A stretch of DNA of 15,789 bases from Paradesertivirga sp966210515 (GTDB taxonomy: Bacteria; Bacteroidota; Bacteroidia; Sphingobacteriales; Sphingobacteriaceae): contig CBIHLM010000088.1 in NCBI GenBank assembly GCA_966210515.1, positions 1 to 15,789 on the forward strand. The letters are read 5' to 3'. Of this stretch, positions 1 through 6,795 are shown piece by piece. The notes beneath the pieces were generated by a model that worked only from the letters and a program-made list of their open reading frames with translations, had not been told where the DNA came from and ran no database searches. The stretch's first letter is position 1. The number at the start of each line of letters is the position of its first letter. Position numbers and translations under genes: made by a program.

Positions 1-15
1 TGGTATCTGTCTTTA

Positions 16-48
16 AAACAGGTAGTTGACCCACCAAACCACGTATTT
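16..48 (+). promoter_or_regulatory. Upstream control element A: tandem GTATTT-like half-sites
   Basis: Seen: AAACAGGTA at 16-24 and ACGTATTT at 41-48. The same two blocks, in the same order and with the same 25-bp start-to-start distance, occur at 2368-2400 before the second regulator unit (23 of 33 ungapped positions identical, counted by eye). Within the element, GTAGTTGAC (22) and GTATTTCTT (43) are 21 bp apart, two helical turns. Inference: a tandem binding site for a transcription factor on one DNA face. Neither response regulator here has a DNA-binding domain, so the binder must be encoded elsewhere. Confidence 0.5.
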
Positions 49-58
49 CTTTCGTGGT
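38..58. repeat. Short inverted repeat in the promoter region of unit A
   Basis: ACCACG (38-43) and CGTGGT (53-58) form a perfect 6-bp dyad around a 9-base spacer. It overlaps the ACGTATTT block and lies just upstream of the -7 element at 68-75. It could be an operator or part of one. There is no T-run after it, so it is not a terminator. The dyad is not conserved in the matching region before unit B. Confidence 0.4.
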
Positions 59-67
59 AAAAATCCG

Positions 68-75
68 TAGTTTTG
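68..75 (+). promoter_or_regulatory. Predicted Bacteroidota -7 element for unit A
   Basis: TAGTTTTG matches the TAnnTTTG consensus of the Bacteroidota housekeeping sigma factor. There is no clear TTTG at -33; the position is taken instead by the ACGTATTT/CGTGGT region, which would fit an activator-dependent promoter. The implied 5' leader is about 95 bases long before the first regulator gene. Confidence 0.45.
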
Positions 76-177
76 TAGTAATTCTATTTAAAAGGGAAGG
101 CATCATAAGTCATACTTTATTTACCTGTTAAAGTGTGCGGTTGCCAAGGGTGATTCTTAATTACTAAACATGATGAT

Positions 178-558
178 ATGGCAAAGAGAGTTTTAGTGCT
201 GGATGATGATATTGGAGTATTGGAAGCTATAGAGACAGCCCTTACTTACGACGGTTTTGTAGTTAAAACATTGGGCCGTACTTATAACATTTTTAAGGAT
301 ATTCAAGATTTTAATCCTGATGTACTTATTGTTGATTTGATTCTCGACGGAAAAAATGGGGCCGAACTGTGCAAAGAAATCAAAAATAACCGCGAAACTC
401 AACATCTTCCCGTAATCATTATATCGGCTTATAAAACCAGCATCGATTTATTGCGCAGGGTGGGCTGCGAACATTTTATCCCAAAACCTTTTGACCTTGC
501 AGAATTATATCAGGGAATAGGCAAGGTTTTAAGAATGAATAAGCTTGCGGTAGATTAG
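178..558 (+). CDS. Single-domain response regulator (CheY-like receiver), unit A
   Basis: This is a stand-alone receiver domain of 126 residues with no output domain. Visible landmarks are the acidic cluster Asp9-Asp11, phospho-acceptor Asp53 (in VLIVDLIL), Ser83 in IISA, and Lys103-Pro104 in IPKPF, which are the standard conserved positions of the family. It likely passes phosphate to or from the PAS histidine kinase encoded 18 bases downstream, acting through protein contacts or as an intermediate in a relay; this is inference. The start is the ATG at 178; an overlapping ATG at 170 is out of frame. It is clearly paralogous to the receiver at 2773-3135: both carry a DDD cluster near the N-terminus, a PVIIxSAY stretch and a KPF end motif. 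No DNA-binding region follows, so direct transcriptional control is unlikely. Confidence 0.93.
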   Translation: MAKRVLVLDDDIGVLEAIETALTYDGFVVKTLGRTYNIFKDIQDFNPDVLIVDLILDGKNGAELCKEIKNNRETQHLPVIIISAYKTSIDLLRRVGCEHFIPKPFDLAELYQGIGKVLRMNKLAVD

Positions 559-576
559 CATAGACAAGGCAAGCTC

Positions 577-2343
577 TTGATTCATAACGAGGAATTAAAA
601 AACATTTATCCTAAACCAGTGGAAATTCTATTAACGCCGCAAATCCTCGGAATGCTTATCGACCAGGGGTATACCTACGCCCTTGCCAGATCCGAGTTGT
701 ATACCGACGATGGTTTTGAAACAATCCGCTTAAGTCCGATGAAAGAGAAGCCCCAACTTCCTGAACTTCCAAACGGCTATCAGACTTTTTATAAGCTGAC
801 TCACGAGCCCTTGCAAATGCTCTCATCAGGTGAAAATACACGTTTATTGGTTGATATGGAACCGCAGATAGACCTATTTTCTACTGATTGTGACGACAGA
901 TACTTTAGGTATAGTGAAGCCTTCTTTGAGCAGGTTCTGGAAAGCATACAGGATTATGCCGTTTATACCACTACCCGTAATGGCGAGATAAATAGCTGGA
1001 ATTCTGGTGCAGAGCATTTGTTTAACTATGCTAAACATGAGATTCTCGGATTAGGTTGCTCGATATTATTTACAGATGAAGATAAAAGCAATAAGCTTCC
1101 CCAGTTTTTATTAGAAACAGCTTTGCAAAATGGTAAAGTAATAACCGAGGAGTTTCATTGCTGCAAGGATGGCACGTTGTTTTGGGCAAAGAGCATCGTC
1201 TTTCCCCTGTTCGATGAACAGAATAGGCATCAGGGGTTCACTCATATTATTCATAACCTTGAAGAGAAAAAGAAATCTCAAAACAACGCCATTGAGGCGA
1301 TGTCTCTTGCCAGTAATATTATCGAAACAAGTAAAGAGCCGGTAGTTATTTTAAATCAAAATCTCAGCATTAAGAAAGCTAATAAGAGCTTTTACGAGCT
1401 ATTTCAATTGAATGAAGAAGAGTCTTCGGAGAAAAACTTCTATACCTTAACGCCGGGCTTAGATCAGAAGCACCTTGAGCACTTGTTTAATGAGATTCTG
1501 CCGCAGCAGCATGATTGTAAAAATTTTGAACTGCGATACATGTCACCTTCCGGGAAGTCAAGAATACTTGTTATTCATGCAAAACGTGCTATTTCGGCAC
1601 CCGACAATTGTATCGTTAATATTCTTTCTATCGAGGATATAACGGATGAAAGAACTCTTCAGCAAGAAAAAGATGATTTTATAAGTATCGCAACGCACGA
1701 GTTAAAAACTCCTATAACTGTTATTAAAGCATCAGCACAGGTGCTTCAGCGGGTAAATATCGAAGGAGCCTCTCCAATGGTAAAAAAATACCTTCAAAAA
1801 ATTGAAGAGCAAGCAGAAAAGTTAATTCAGTTAGCCGCCCTTTTACTTGATGTTTCGCACATTCGGTCTGATAAGCTGGCTCTGAATTTCGAGGAGTTCG
1901 ATCTATCCGAACTGGTTGCTGAAACGGTTGAAGATTTTAGAATGCTTCAAAAAAAGCATGAGATCAAAATTGAGGAATTATGCGCCTGCACGGTAAACGC
2001 CGATAAGGTTAAGATAACCCAGGTGCTCACAAATCTTCTTTCAAATGCTATTAAATATTCGCCTGAAACGAACTCTATAATCGTTAGAGTTTTTCCTGAT
2101 CTCATTTCTCAGACAGTGACCGTAAGTGTTCAGGATTTTGGAATAGGTATTCCCTTCGAAGAACAGAATAAAATTTTTAAGAGATTTTCAAGAACCAACC
2201 TGGTGGGCGAAAAAAATATTTCCGGAAGCGGACTTGGTCTTTATATCTCTGCGGAAATTGTTAGAAAGCATAAAGGTCAGATTTGGTTCGAAAGTGAACA
2301 AAATAAAGGTGCAAAGTTCTTTTTCAGTATACCGGCGAAATAG
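577..2343 (+). CDS. Soluble PAS-PAS hybrid-less histidine kinase with a novel N-terminal module
   Basis: This 588-residue sensor kinase has no membrane helix or signal peptide, so it should be cytosolic. Order of parts: an unrecognised module at about residues 14-95; PAS 1 at about 113-235 with a PAC-like end; PAS 2 at about 240-355; HisKA at about 363-430 with the phospho-accepting His374 in ATHELKTPI; and an HATPase domain with Asn490 (N box), the G1 box Asp520-Gly522-Gly524 and the G2 box GSGLGL at 550-555. All catalytic motifs are intact, so it should be active. The start is taken as TTG at 577: it is the only conventional start after the upstream gene's stop in this frame, and the next ATG, at 652, would cut into the conserved module. 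The module is homologous to the whole protein encoded at 2466-2762. The likely partner is the receiver just upstream, and the receiver at 2773 is a possible second one. The signal is unknown; cytosolic PAS domains often sense redox state, gases or small ligands. Confidence 0.92.
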   Translation: MIHNEELKNIYPKPVEILLTPQILGMLIDQGYTYALARSELYTDDGFETIRLSPMKEKPQLPELPNGYQTFYKLTHEPLQMLSSGENTRLLVDMEPQIDLFSTDCDDRYFRYSEAFFEQVLESIQDYAVYTTTRNGEINSWNSGAEHLFNYAKHEILGLGCSILFTDEDKSNKLPQFLLETALQNGKVITEEFHCCKDGTLFWAKSIVFPLFDEQNRHQGFTHIIHNLEEKKKSQNNAIEAMSLASNIIETSKEPVVILNQNLSIKKANKSFYELFQLNEEESSEKNFYTLTPGLDQKHLEHLFNEILPQQHDCKNFELRYMSPSGKSRILVIHAKRAISAPDNCIVNILSIEDITDERTLQQEKDDFISIATHELKTPITVIKASAQVLQRVNIEGASPMVKKYLQKIEEQAEKLIQLAALLLDVSHIRSDKLALNFEEFDLSELVAETVEDFRMLQKKHEIKIEELCACTVNADKVKITQVLTNLLSNAIKYSPETNSIIVRVFPDLISQTVTVSVQDFGIGIPFEEQNKIFKRFSRTNLVGEKNISGSGLGLYISAEIVRKHKGQIWFESEQNKGAKFFFSIPAK

Positions 2344-2367
2344 CAGAGCTTTCTTGTTCTCGCTATT

Positions 2368-2400
2368 AAACAGGTATTTACCCTGACATTAAACGTATTT
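2368..2400 (+). promoter_or_regulatory. Upstream control element B: tandem GTATTT half-sites
   Basis: AAACAGGTA (2368-2376) and ACGTATTT (2393-2400) repeat the arrangement found at 16-48. In this copy the half-sites are clean: GTATTTACC at 2374 and GTATTTGCC at 2395, a direct repeat with a 21-bp period. It sits in the 122-base gap between the kinase gene and the small module gene, so unit B probably has its own promoter under the same regulator as unit A (inference). Confidence 0.5.
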
Positions 2401-2429
2401 GCCACCTTCTTTTGGAAATGCCAGACCAT

Positions 2430-2437
2430 TAAATTTG
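2430..2437 (+). promoter_or_regulatory. Predicted -7 element for unit B
   Basis: TAAATTTG fits TAnnTTTG. A TTTG at 2411-2414 could be a -33 element, but its 15-base spacing is short for the family. The distance from ACGTATTT to the -7 element is 37 bases here and 27 bases in unit A, a difference of one helical turn. The implied leader is about 20-25 bases. Confidence 0.45.
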
Positions 2438-2465
2438 ATACAACTTACATCTTATCACAATATAA

Positions 2466-2762
2466 ATGAAAATTCAACTTACACCATCTATTTTAGATTA
2501 CTTAATTGAACAGGGCTACAAATACTGTTTATCGAATACTCAAAGTATAGATAAAGGCATTACAGATGTTACAATTACACTTACACCTGTTACGCGGAGG
2601 CCCCGCTTAGAGACAATGCCTCTTGAATACGATACCTTTTTTAACATTACCCAGGAACCGCGCCAAATGGCATTGGGTGTAGACGAGACTGAAATTCTTG
2701 TGGATTTAAATGATAGGGATCAGTCAGCCTTACAAACGGTTTTGTATGGATTTAATCTATAA
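2466..2762 (+). CDS. Free-standing copy of the kinase N-terminal module, function unknown
   Basis: This 98-residue protein matches no family I recognise. Almost its whole length (residues 1-82) aligns with residues 14-95 of the histidine kinase encoded upstream, with one single-residue gap and about 31 identities counted by eye. Shared landmarks are LTPxIL, LIxQGYxY, the PxL...P...Y.TF block, EPxQM, and LVD near the end. It has no signal peptide, membrane helix or cysteine pattern and is probably a small soluble alpha/beta domain. The gene is followed after 10 bases by a second receiver gene, so the two are surely co-transcribed. Inference: it may modulate the kinase or carry the same recognition function in trans, for example by competing for a partner or ligand. 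It could also be what remains of a duplicated kinase. The ATG at 2466 places the conserved region at the very N-terminus. Confidence 0.85.
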   Translation: MKIQLTPSILDYLIEQGYKYCLSNTQSIDKGITDVTITLTPVTRRPRLETMPLEYDTFFNITQEPRQMALGVDETEILVDLNDRDQSALQTVLYGFNL

Positions 2763-2772
2763 AAGGAAAGAT

Positions 2773-3135
2773 ATGACAAGGAAGGTTTTAGTGATGGATG
2801 ATGATGTTTCTATCTTGGAAGCTTTAGAAGAAGCGCTTTCTTATGAAAATTTTCAGGTGAGGACAGCTGCTGAAAGTTTAACTATACTAAAAACCGTGGA
2901 TGATTATAGTCCGGATGTTATTTTGCTCGACTATCTTATCGGTCAGGTAAACGGAGGCGAGATTTGTCATCAGATTAAATCCAATCCGGCTACAAAACAC
3001 ATCCCGGTTATTATCATGTCTGCCTACCCAAGGGTTTTCGAATCTTTGGGCACGTATGGATGCAATTCTTTCATTTCAAAACCTTTTGGTTTGAGCCAGC
3101 TGGTCGAGACCATTGATCGAGTTTCAAACGTTTAA
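2773..3135 (+). CDS. Single-domain response regulator (CheY-like receiver), unit B
   Basis: This is a receiver domain of 120 residues. The ATG at 2773 is chosen because it is preceded by a purine-rich AAAAGGAAAG stretch and gives an N-terminus (MTRKVLVMDDD) that matches the unit A receiver; an earlier in-frame ATG at 2710 would overlap the upstream gene by 53 bases. It shows the acidic triad (DDD in VLVMDDDV), the phospho-acceptor Asp in VILLDYLI, a Ser in IIMSAY and Lys-Pro in ISKPF. It has no output domain. It is paralogous to the receiver at 178-558. No histidine kinase gene follows, so it probably depends on the kinase of unit A or on one elsewhere (inference). Confidence 0.93.
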   Translation: MTRKVLVMDDDVSILEALEEALSYENFQVRTAAESLTILKTVDDYSPDVILLDYLIGQVNGGEICHQIKSNPATKHIPVIIMSAYPRVFESLGTYGCNSFISKPFGLSQLVETIDRVSNV

Positions 3136-3145
3136 ATGGATTAAT

Positions 3146-3457
3146 ATGTACATCGAAGGTAAATATTTACTGGTACGCTATCGGGATGCACCGCATGTGG
3201 ACTTCATTTGTGAAAATGGTGGCGATCTTAGGATAAGGGTAACCAAGCTTCCGGAGTCAGGAGTGACAGATAGATCGCAGTGCTTGCTGTGCGAGGTGGC
3301 CGATAAATTTGTGTTTATTTTTGAGAATATCAGCAATCGGATTATAGAAGAACAGGAGGAGTGGGTGAGGGCCATTCAATGGTATAAAACGAAATTGGGA
3401 CTGAAATCTGGATTTTATCCAGAGAAAGCGGCCAGGAGCCGGGTCAGCCGGCTTTAG
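3146..3457 (+). CDS. Hypothetical protein, third gene of unit B
   Basis: I do not recognise this 103-residue protein. It begins MYIEGKYLLVRYRD and appears to be a compact soluble beta-rich domain followed by a helical segment (about residues 60-84, EEQEEWVRAIQWYKT) and a basic tail. There is no signal peptide or membrane helix. The ATG at 3146 follows the receiver stop by 10 bases, with TGGA about 7 bases upstream; a longer in-frame start at 3113 would overlap the receiver gene by 23 bases and is less likely. Its position as last gene of the operon suggests a role in the same signalling pathway, but nothing in the sequence shows what it does. The last codons, including the stop, lie in a GC-rich hairpin, so the C-terminal residues may be shaped by the terminator. 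Confidence 0.75.
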   Translation: MYIEGKYLLVRYRDAPHVDFICENGGDLRIRVTKLPESGVTDRSQCLLCEVADKFVFIFENISNRIIEEQEEWVRAIQWYKTKLGLKSGFYPEKAARSRVSRL

Positions 3458-3464
3458 GATTTTT
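3437..3464 (+). terminator. Likely intrinsic terminator overlapping the end of unit B
   Basis: AGCCGG (3437-3442) pairs with CCGGCT (3448-3453) around GTCAG. G-T pairs can extend the base, and a TTTTT run follows at 3460-3464, six bases after the stem. The stem lies inside the coding sequence and ends at the stop codon. The T-run is on the + side only, so it would not end transcripts of the opposing kinase gene. The gap between stem and T-run is somewhat long, hence only moderate confidence. Confidence 0.5.
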
Positions 3465-3508
3465 CGATTCGTGCGGTTTCACTCTCGATATGACAAGCCT
3501 GAAATGCC

Positions 3509-5191
3509 TTATCTTCCGATTCTTTTCAAATCACTTTTTCGTAACCAGCCCTTTGTGATCTGTCCGGCAGTATTGAAGAAAACGACATAAATAAACCCGT
3601 TTTTCTCATCTAAGGCTGTAAGTTCAGGATTGTTCCAATGAACGAGATGTGCATTCCTTTTTGTGCGTAGGTTTGGTTCTGAATAAAAAAAAGCCTTGTT
3701 TACCGCAAGCGTATATTTTTTTCGATCCGGTATTTTGGGCGGATCAGTGTCTGTACTACCTAAGGGTCTCTCCGATGAGGTGTCAATCTGCATTTCGTTA
3801 TCCATGGTTTCATCTTCAAGAGGAACCTCTTCGGCTGGCTCAAGCAATTTAATGCTGTCAGCAACTCTAATGGAATCTCTTCGGGCAACAGCGCGGGCAG
3901 TACGCTGTCGAATGGCCTCCTGCTCGTTTGCCTCCTTTTGGCTCTCACTCACATTAGTGCTATCGGTGTCCAGACTATCCGTAGCCGTGGTACTCACTTC
4001 TTCGAAGGTAGATTCATTATCCTTATTAAACAGGGAGAACATTGCAAACCCTCCTAGGGCAGCTAATAAAATAAGTAAAGTAAAGAAAACCGGCTTGGAT
4101 ACATTCACAGAAGATTTTTTGCCGCTACCATATATTTCTTCATTACGTTGGTGCTTTGGGACGGCAGCTATTCCGGGACTGGTAATCGCTGCACCCTGAT
4201 ACTGCAACAACAGTGCGTTTAAGCGGTCTATTTCACTTTGCAGCACCGCAGTACTTTTTACGCGGTCGGTAGGTTCTCCGATTGATAAAATGCTTTTGGA
4301 GATTATGGCTTCGTGCAGTTCTACGCCATCCTTGAAACGATCTTCAGGCTTCTTCTCAAGGCATTTGGCAAGAATTTTCAGCAACCAGGCGGGTACCTGC
4401 ATTTCACTTTCTTTCTTCTCGGGAGACCAATTGTCGGGAAGATTTTTTCTTCGCAACTCCATCACATCCGGAACAGGGGTTTCCATATGCGAAACCATCA
4501 CGGTATTCCTGGCCGTTTCTCCATTATCCTGCAAAGGAAAAGGAACAACACCTGCTATCAGTTCAAAGAGAATCACTCCAAAGCTATAAACGTCTGTTTG
4601 GAAAAGCATTTTTCCTTCGTTCTGTTCAGGGGCCATAAACTCGATGGCTCCGGCGTGGCGCAAGCTGCTCCGGCGTTGCTCGTCAGACATCACCGAAAGG
4701 CCAAAATCAAGTAAAATATAATTTCCCGAACGGATGTTAAACTTTACATTATTGCTTTTTATATCGCCATGTTTAACCGAAACCTTATGGCAATGAGCCA
4801 GCGCATTTGATAGTTGATCGGCAACTTTAATTACCTCACGAATGCTGAAAACAGTGTCGTGAGGTGGCTTAAGAAGTTCTTCAAGGTCGGGCCCTTCTAT
4901 AAATTCCATCTCTATAAAAGGGAAGGAGCCGCTTTCGGTGATACCAGAGTTAAGTATCTTTACAACGTTAGGATTCGGTTCTTCATTAACCTTTTTAAGT
5001 TTCTCTACTTCGTTTTGGAAGTCTCTGAAATTCTTATCATCATTATTTTCCGTATGAATGGGAGTGGGTAAAAGTTTTACGGCGCTTATAATTTCGCCAA
5101 TGCGCCTGCCTTTGTAGACAGAGCCCTGTCCCCCGGTGCGCAACGCACCCATATTTTCCAAGCCTTCTGTTATTGTGAATACTTTACCCAT
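3509..5191 (-). CDS. Membrane-anchored Ser/Thr protein kinase with C-terminal SH3b-like domain
   Basis: A 560-residue Hanks-type kinase. The kinase domain spans residues 1 to about 300: glycine loop with Gly20-Gly21-Gln-Gly23-Ser-Val25, ATP-binding Lys39, helix C Glu61, catalytic loop His141-Gly142-Asp143 with Asn148, Asp162-Phe-Gly, and Ala187-Pro-Glu. The catalytic loop is HGD rather than HRD (non-RD), and the first glycine of GxGxxG is Arg18. A short coiled coil lies at about 313-332. A single membrane helix at about 366-388 puts the catalytic domain in the cytoplasm and the rest outside it. Then come a low-complexity acidic linker and, at about 492-558, a small domain with aromatic spacing and a GWLRKSDL end that suggests an SH3b fold. 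It lies 32 bases after the sister kinase gene and is certainly in the same operon. It probably senses something at the envelope through the SH3b-like end (inference). The ATG at 5191 aligns with the start of the paralogue. Confidence 0.92.
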   Translation of the reverse strand: MGKVFTITEGLENMGALRTGGQGSVYKGRRIGEIISAVKLLPTPIHTENNDDKNFRDFQNEVEKLKKVNEEPNPNVVKILNSGITESGSFPFIEMEFIEGPDLEELLKPPHDTVFSIREVIKVADQLSNALAHCHKVSVKHGDIKSNNVKFNIRSGNYILLDFGLSVMSDEQRRSSLRHAGAIEFMAPEQNEGKMLFQTDVYSFGVILFELIAGVVPFPLQDNGETARNTVMVSHMETPVPDVMELRRKNLPDNWSPEKKESEMQVPAWLLKILAKCLEKKPEDRFKDGVELHEAIISKSILSIGEPTDRVKSTAVLQSEIDRLNALLLQYQGAAITSPGIAAVPKHQRNEEIYGSGKKSSVNVSKPVFFTLLILLAALGGFAMFSLFNKDNESTFEEVSTTATDSLDTDSTNVSESQKEANEQEAIRQRTARAVARRDSIRVADSIKLLEPAEEVPLEDETMDNEMQIDTSSERPLGSTDTDPPKIPDRKKYTLAVNKAFFYSEPNLRTKRNAHLVHWNNPELTALDEKNGFIYVVFFNTAGQITKGWLRKSDLKRIGR

Positions 5192-5198
5192 TTATTTA

Positions 5199-6696
5199 AT
5201 TTTCATACGTTTGAAAGATTTTTTTAATTGCGTTTTTCAAATCTTATATCGAAAAACTTACGCTTTTTTTTCTTTTCCTCTTTCACTAATTCTTCTTCCT
5301 GTTTTGCAATAATTTCTTCCTCTTGTTTTGTTTCTTTTTCTTTTAATGCAAAATATCTTCTGGACAAATCTATCGAATCCTGAACCCTTCTTGCGTTTAA
5401 ACGTTCAAGGGTTAAAATAGAATCTCTCAACCGCTCTTTTTCGGCATAAAATGCTGTAGTATCAATGGCTGTTGAAGCATTGCGGCTGTTGATAAAAGAG
5501 AAGCCAGCGAAAAGACCGAGGGATGATAGAAGAATGACCAGACCAATCAATACTGGTTTTAAAGCACTTGATGTTGATTGGCGGCTTCGGGTTTTATTCG
5601 CTTCTGAATGCACTGTATAAGCTGCCGCTTCTTTTTGCAATTTTGTGTCCTGTAAAGCGGTTAAACCAGCAGCGCCATTTTTTCTTATTGCTTGCTGATA
5701 TTGTAGTAAAAGACTCTTTAATCGTTCGTTTTCACTTTGGAGCACGGCTAAATTACTGAACCCGGATCCGGGATTGTATGAATCGGCTTGGGATGTGCTA
5801 TTTAATACAATCGTTTCGTGAAGGTCTATACCATTTTTGAACCTGTTCTCTGGCTTTTTTTCCAGACATTTTGCGATGATGCTGAGCAGCCACATCGGAA
5901 CACGCATCTCAAGTTCTTTTTTTTCATCCGACCATTTCCTCGGCAGGTTTTGTCTCCGAAGCTCAAGAATATCTGGTACAGGCATTTCCAAATGCGAAAT
6001 CATTACCGCATTTCTGGAAGTTTCGCCATTATCCTGTAAAGGAAAAGGGACAGTCCCGGCCACAAGTTCAAAAAGTATTACACCAAAACTGTAGACATCT
6101 GTTTCAAAAAGCATTTCGCCGGAGTTTTGCTCCGGAGCCATAAATTCAATAGCTCCTGCATGCCGCAGGCTGGTTCGGCGTTGCTCATCTGACATTACCG
6201 CCAGGCCGAAATCCAAAAGCATATAATTGCCGGAATGAACATTCAGCTTTACATTATTGCTCTTAATATCGCCATGCTTTACATTCACTTTATGGCAGTG
6301 AGCCAATGCATTAGATAGTTGATCGGCTACCTTAATCGCTTCACGGATGCTGAATACTGAGTCGTGAGGAGGTTTTAACAGTTCTTCTAAGTCCGGCCCC
6401 TCAATGTATTCCATTTCAATAAATGGCAGCGAACCGCTTTCGGTAATTCCAGAATTTAAGATTTTAACCACATTCGGGTTAGGTTCCTGATTTACCCGTT
6501 TTAGTTTTAATACCTCATTTTGGAAATCTCTGAAGTTTTTATCGTTATTATTTTCTGCATGGATTGGAGTTGGCAGCAATTTAACAGCGGTAATTATCTG
6601 GCCCGTACGTCTTCCTTTGTAAACAGATCCCTGTCCACCGGTGCGCAAAGCGCCCATATTCTCTAATCCTTCTGTTATGGTAAATATTCTGGCCAT
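5199..6696 (-). repeat. Upstream copy of a tandem gene duplication (kinase pair 3509-5191 and 5224-6696)
   Basis: The first ~295 codons of the two adjacent kinase genes encode almost the same protein, with the same order and spacing of all motifs. Similarity continues weakly into the linker (a LLLQYQ coiled coil and a membrane helix at a comparable place) and then stops. This marks an in situ duplication followed by divergence or replacement of the extracytoplasmic end. No transposon or flanking repeat was seen that would explain the duplication. Confidence 0.8.
5224..6696 (-). CDS. Membrane-anchored Ser/Thr protein kinase, paralogue with charged coiled-coil tail
   Basis: A 490-residue Hanks-type kinase, a tandem duplicate of the gene just downstream. 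Residues 1 to about 295 are nearly the same as in its neighbour, including Lys39, Glu61, HGD at 141-143, Asn148, DFG at 162-164 and APE at 187-189. The middle region holds another LQSE.ERLK..LLQYQ coiled coil at about 319-335, and the membrane helix is at about 380-402. After the helix the two proteins are unrelated: this one ends in a highly charged coiled coil (about 415-480, Glu/Lys-rich) and lacks the SH3b-like domain. The upstream gene encodes an FHA protein, whose domain reads phosphothreonine, so substrate recognition within the operon is likely (established for FHA domains; the pairing here is inference). The two kinases could form a heterodimer through their shared coiled-coil and kinase parts. 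Confidence 0.92.
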   Translation of the reverse strand: MARIFTITEGLENMGALRTGGQGSVYKGRRTGQIITAVKLLPTPIHAENNNDKNFRDFQNEVLKLKRVNQEPNPNVVKILNSGITESGSLPFIEMEYIEGPDLEELLKPPHDSVFSIREAIKVADQLSNALAHCHKVNVKHGDIKSNNVKLNVHSGNYMLLDFGLAVMSDEQRRTSLRHAGAIEFMAPEQNSGEMLFETDVYSFGVILFELVAGTVPFPLQDNGETSRNAVMISHLEMPVPDILELRRQNLPRKWSDEKKELEMRVPMWLLSIIAKCLEKKPENRFKNGIDLHETIVLNSTSQADSYNPGSGFSNLAVLQSENERLKSLLLQYQQAIRKNGAAGLTALQDTKLQKEAAAYTVHSEANKTRSRQSTSSALKPVLIGLVILLSSLGLFAGFSFINSRNASTAIDTTAFYAEKERLRDSILTLERLNARRVQDSIDLSRRYFALKEKETKQEEEIIAKQEEELVKEEKKKKRKFFDIRFEKRN

Positions 6697-6755
6697 GATT
6701 CTATATCAAAGATTTATGAGGTTTATTAAAACGCATAAGTCTTTCTTCTGGTATT

Positions 6756-6774
6756 TATCAGACTTTCGCTGATA
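6756..6774 (-). other. Small hairpin between FHA and kinase genes
   Basis: TATCAG (6756-6761) and CTGATA (6769-6774) form a 6-bp stem with a 7-base loop in the 99-base gap between the FHA gene and the kinase gene downstream of it. No T-run follows in the transcribed direction, so it is not a standard terminator. It might be an mRNA processing or stability element that sets different levels of the FHA protein and the kinases (inference). Confidence 0.3.
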
Positions 6775-6795
6775 TTATGATAATTTAAAATATAT

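Noticed and set aside
2710..2772. Longer N-terminus for the second receiver, starting at 2710
   Set aside because: It would overlap the module gene, and the 21 added residues match nothing in the paralogous receiver, which begins at the equivalent of 2773.
3696..4714. Open frames on the + strand opposite the SH3b-type kinase (for example 3696-4199 and 4313-4714)
   Set aside because: They lie fully antisense to a well-supported kinase gene, their products are Ser/Cys-rich without any domain, and similar shadows recur opposite the paralogous kinase.
6756..6774. Intrinsic terminator between FHA and kinase genes
   Set aside because: The stem is AU-rich and no T-run follows in the direction of transcription.
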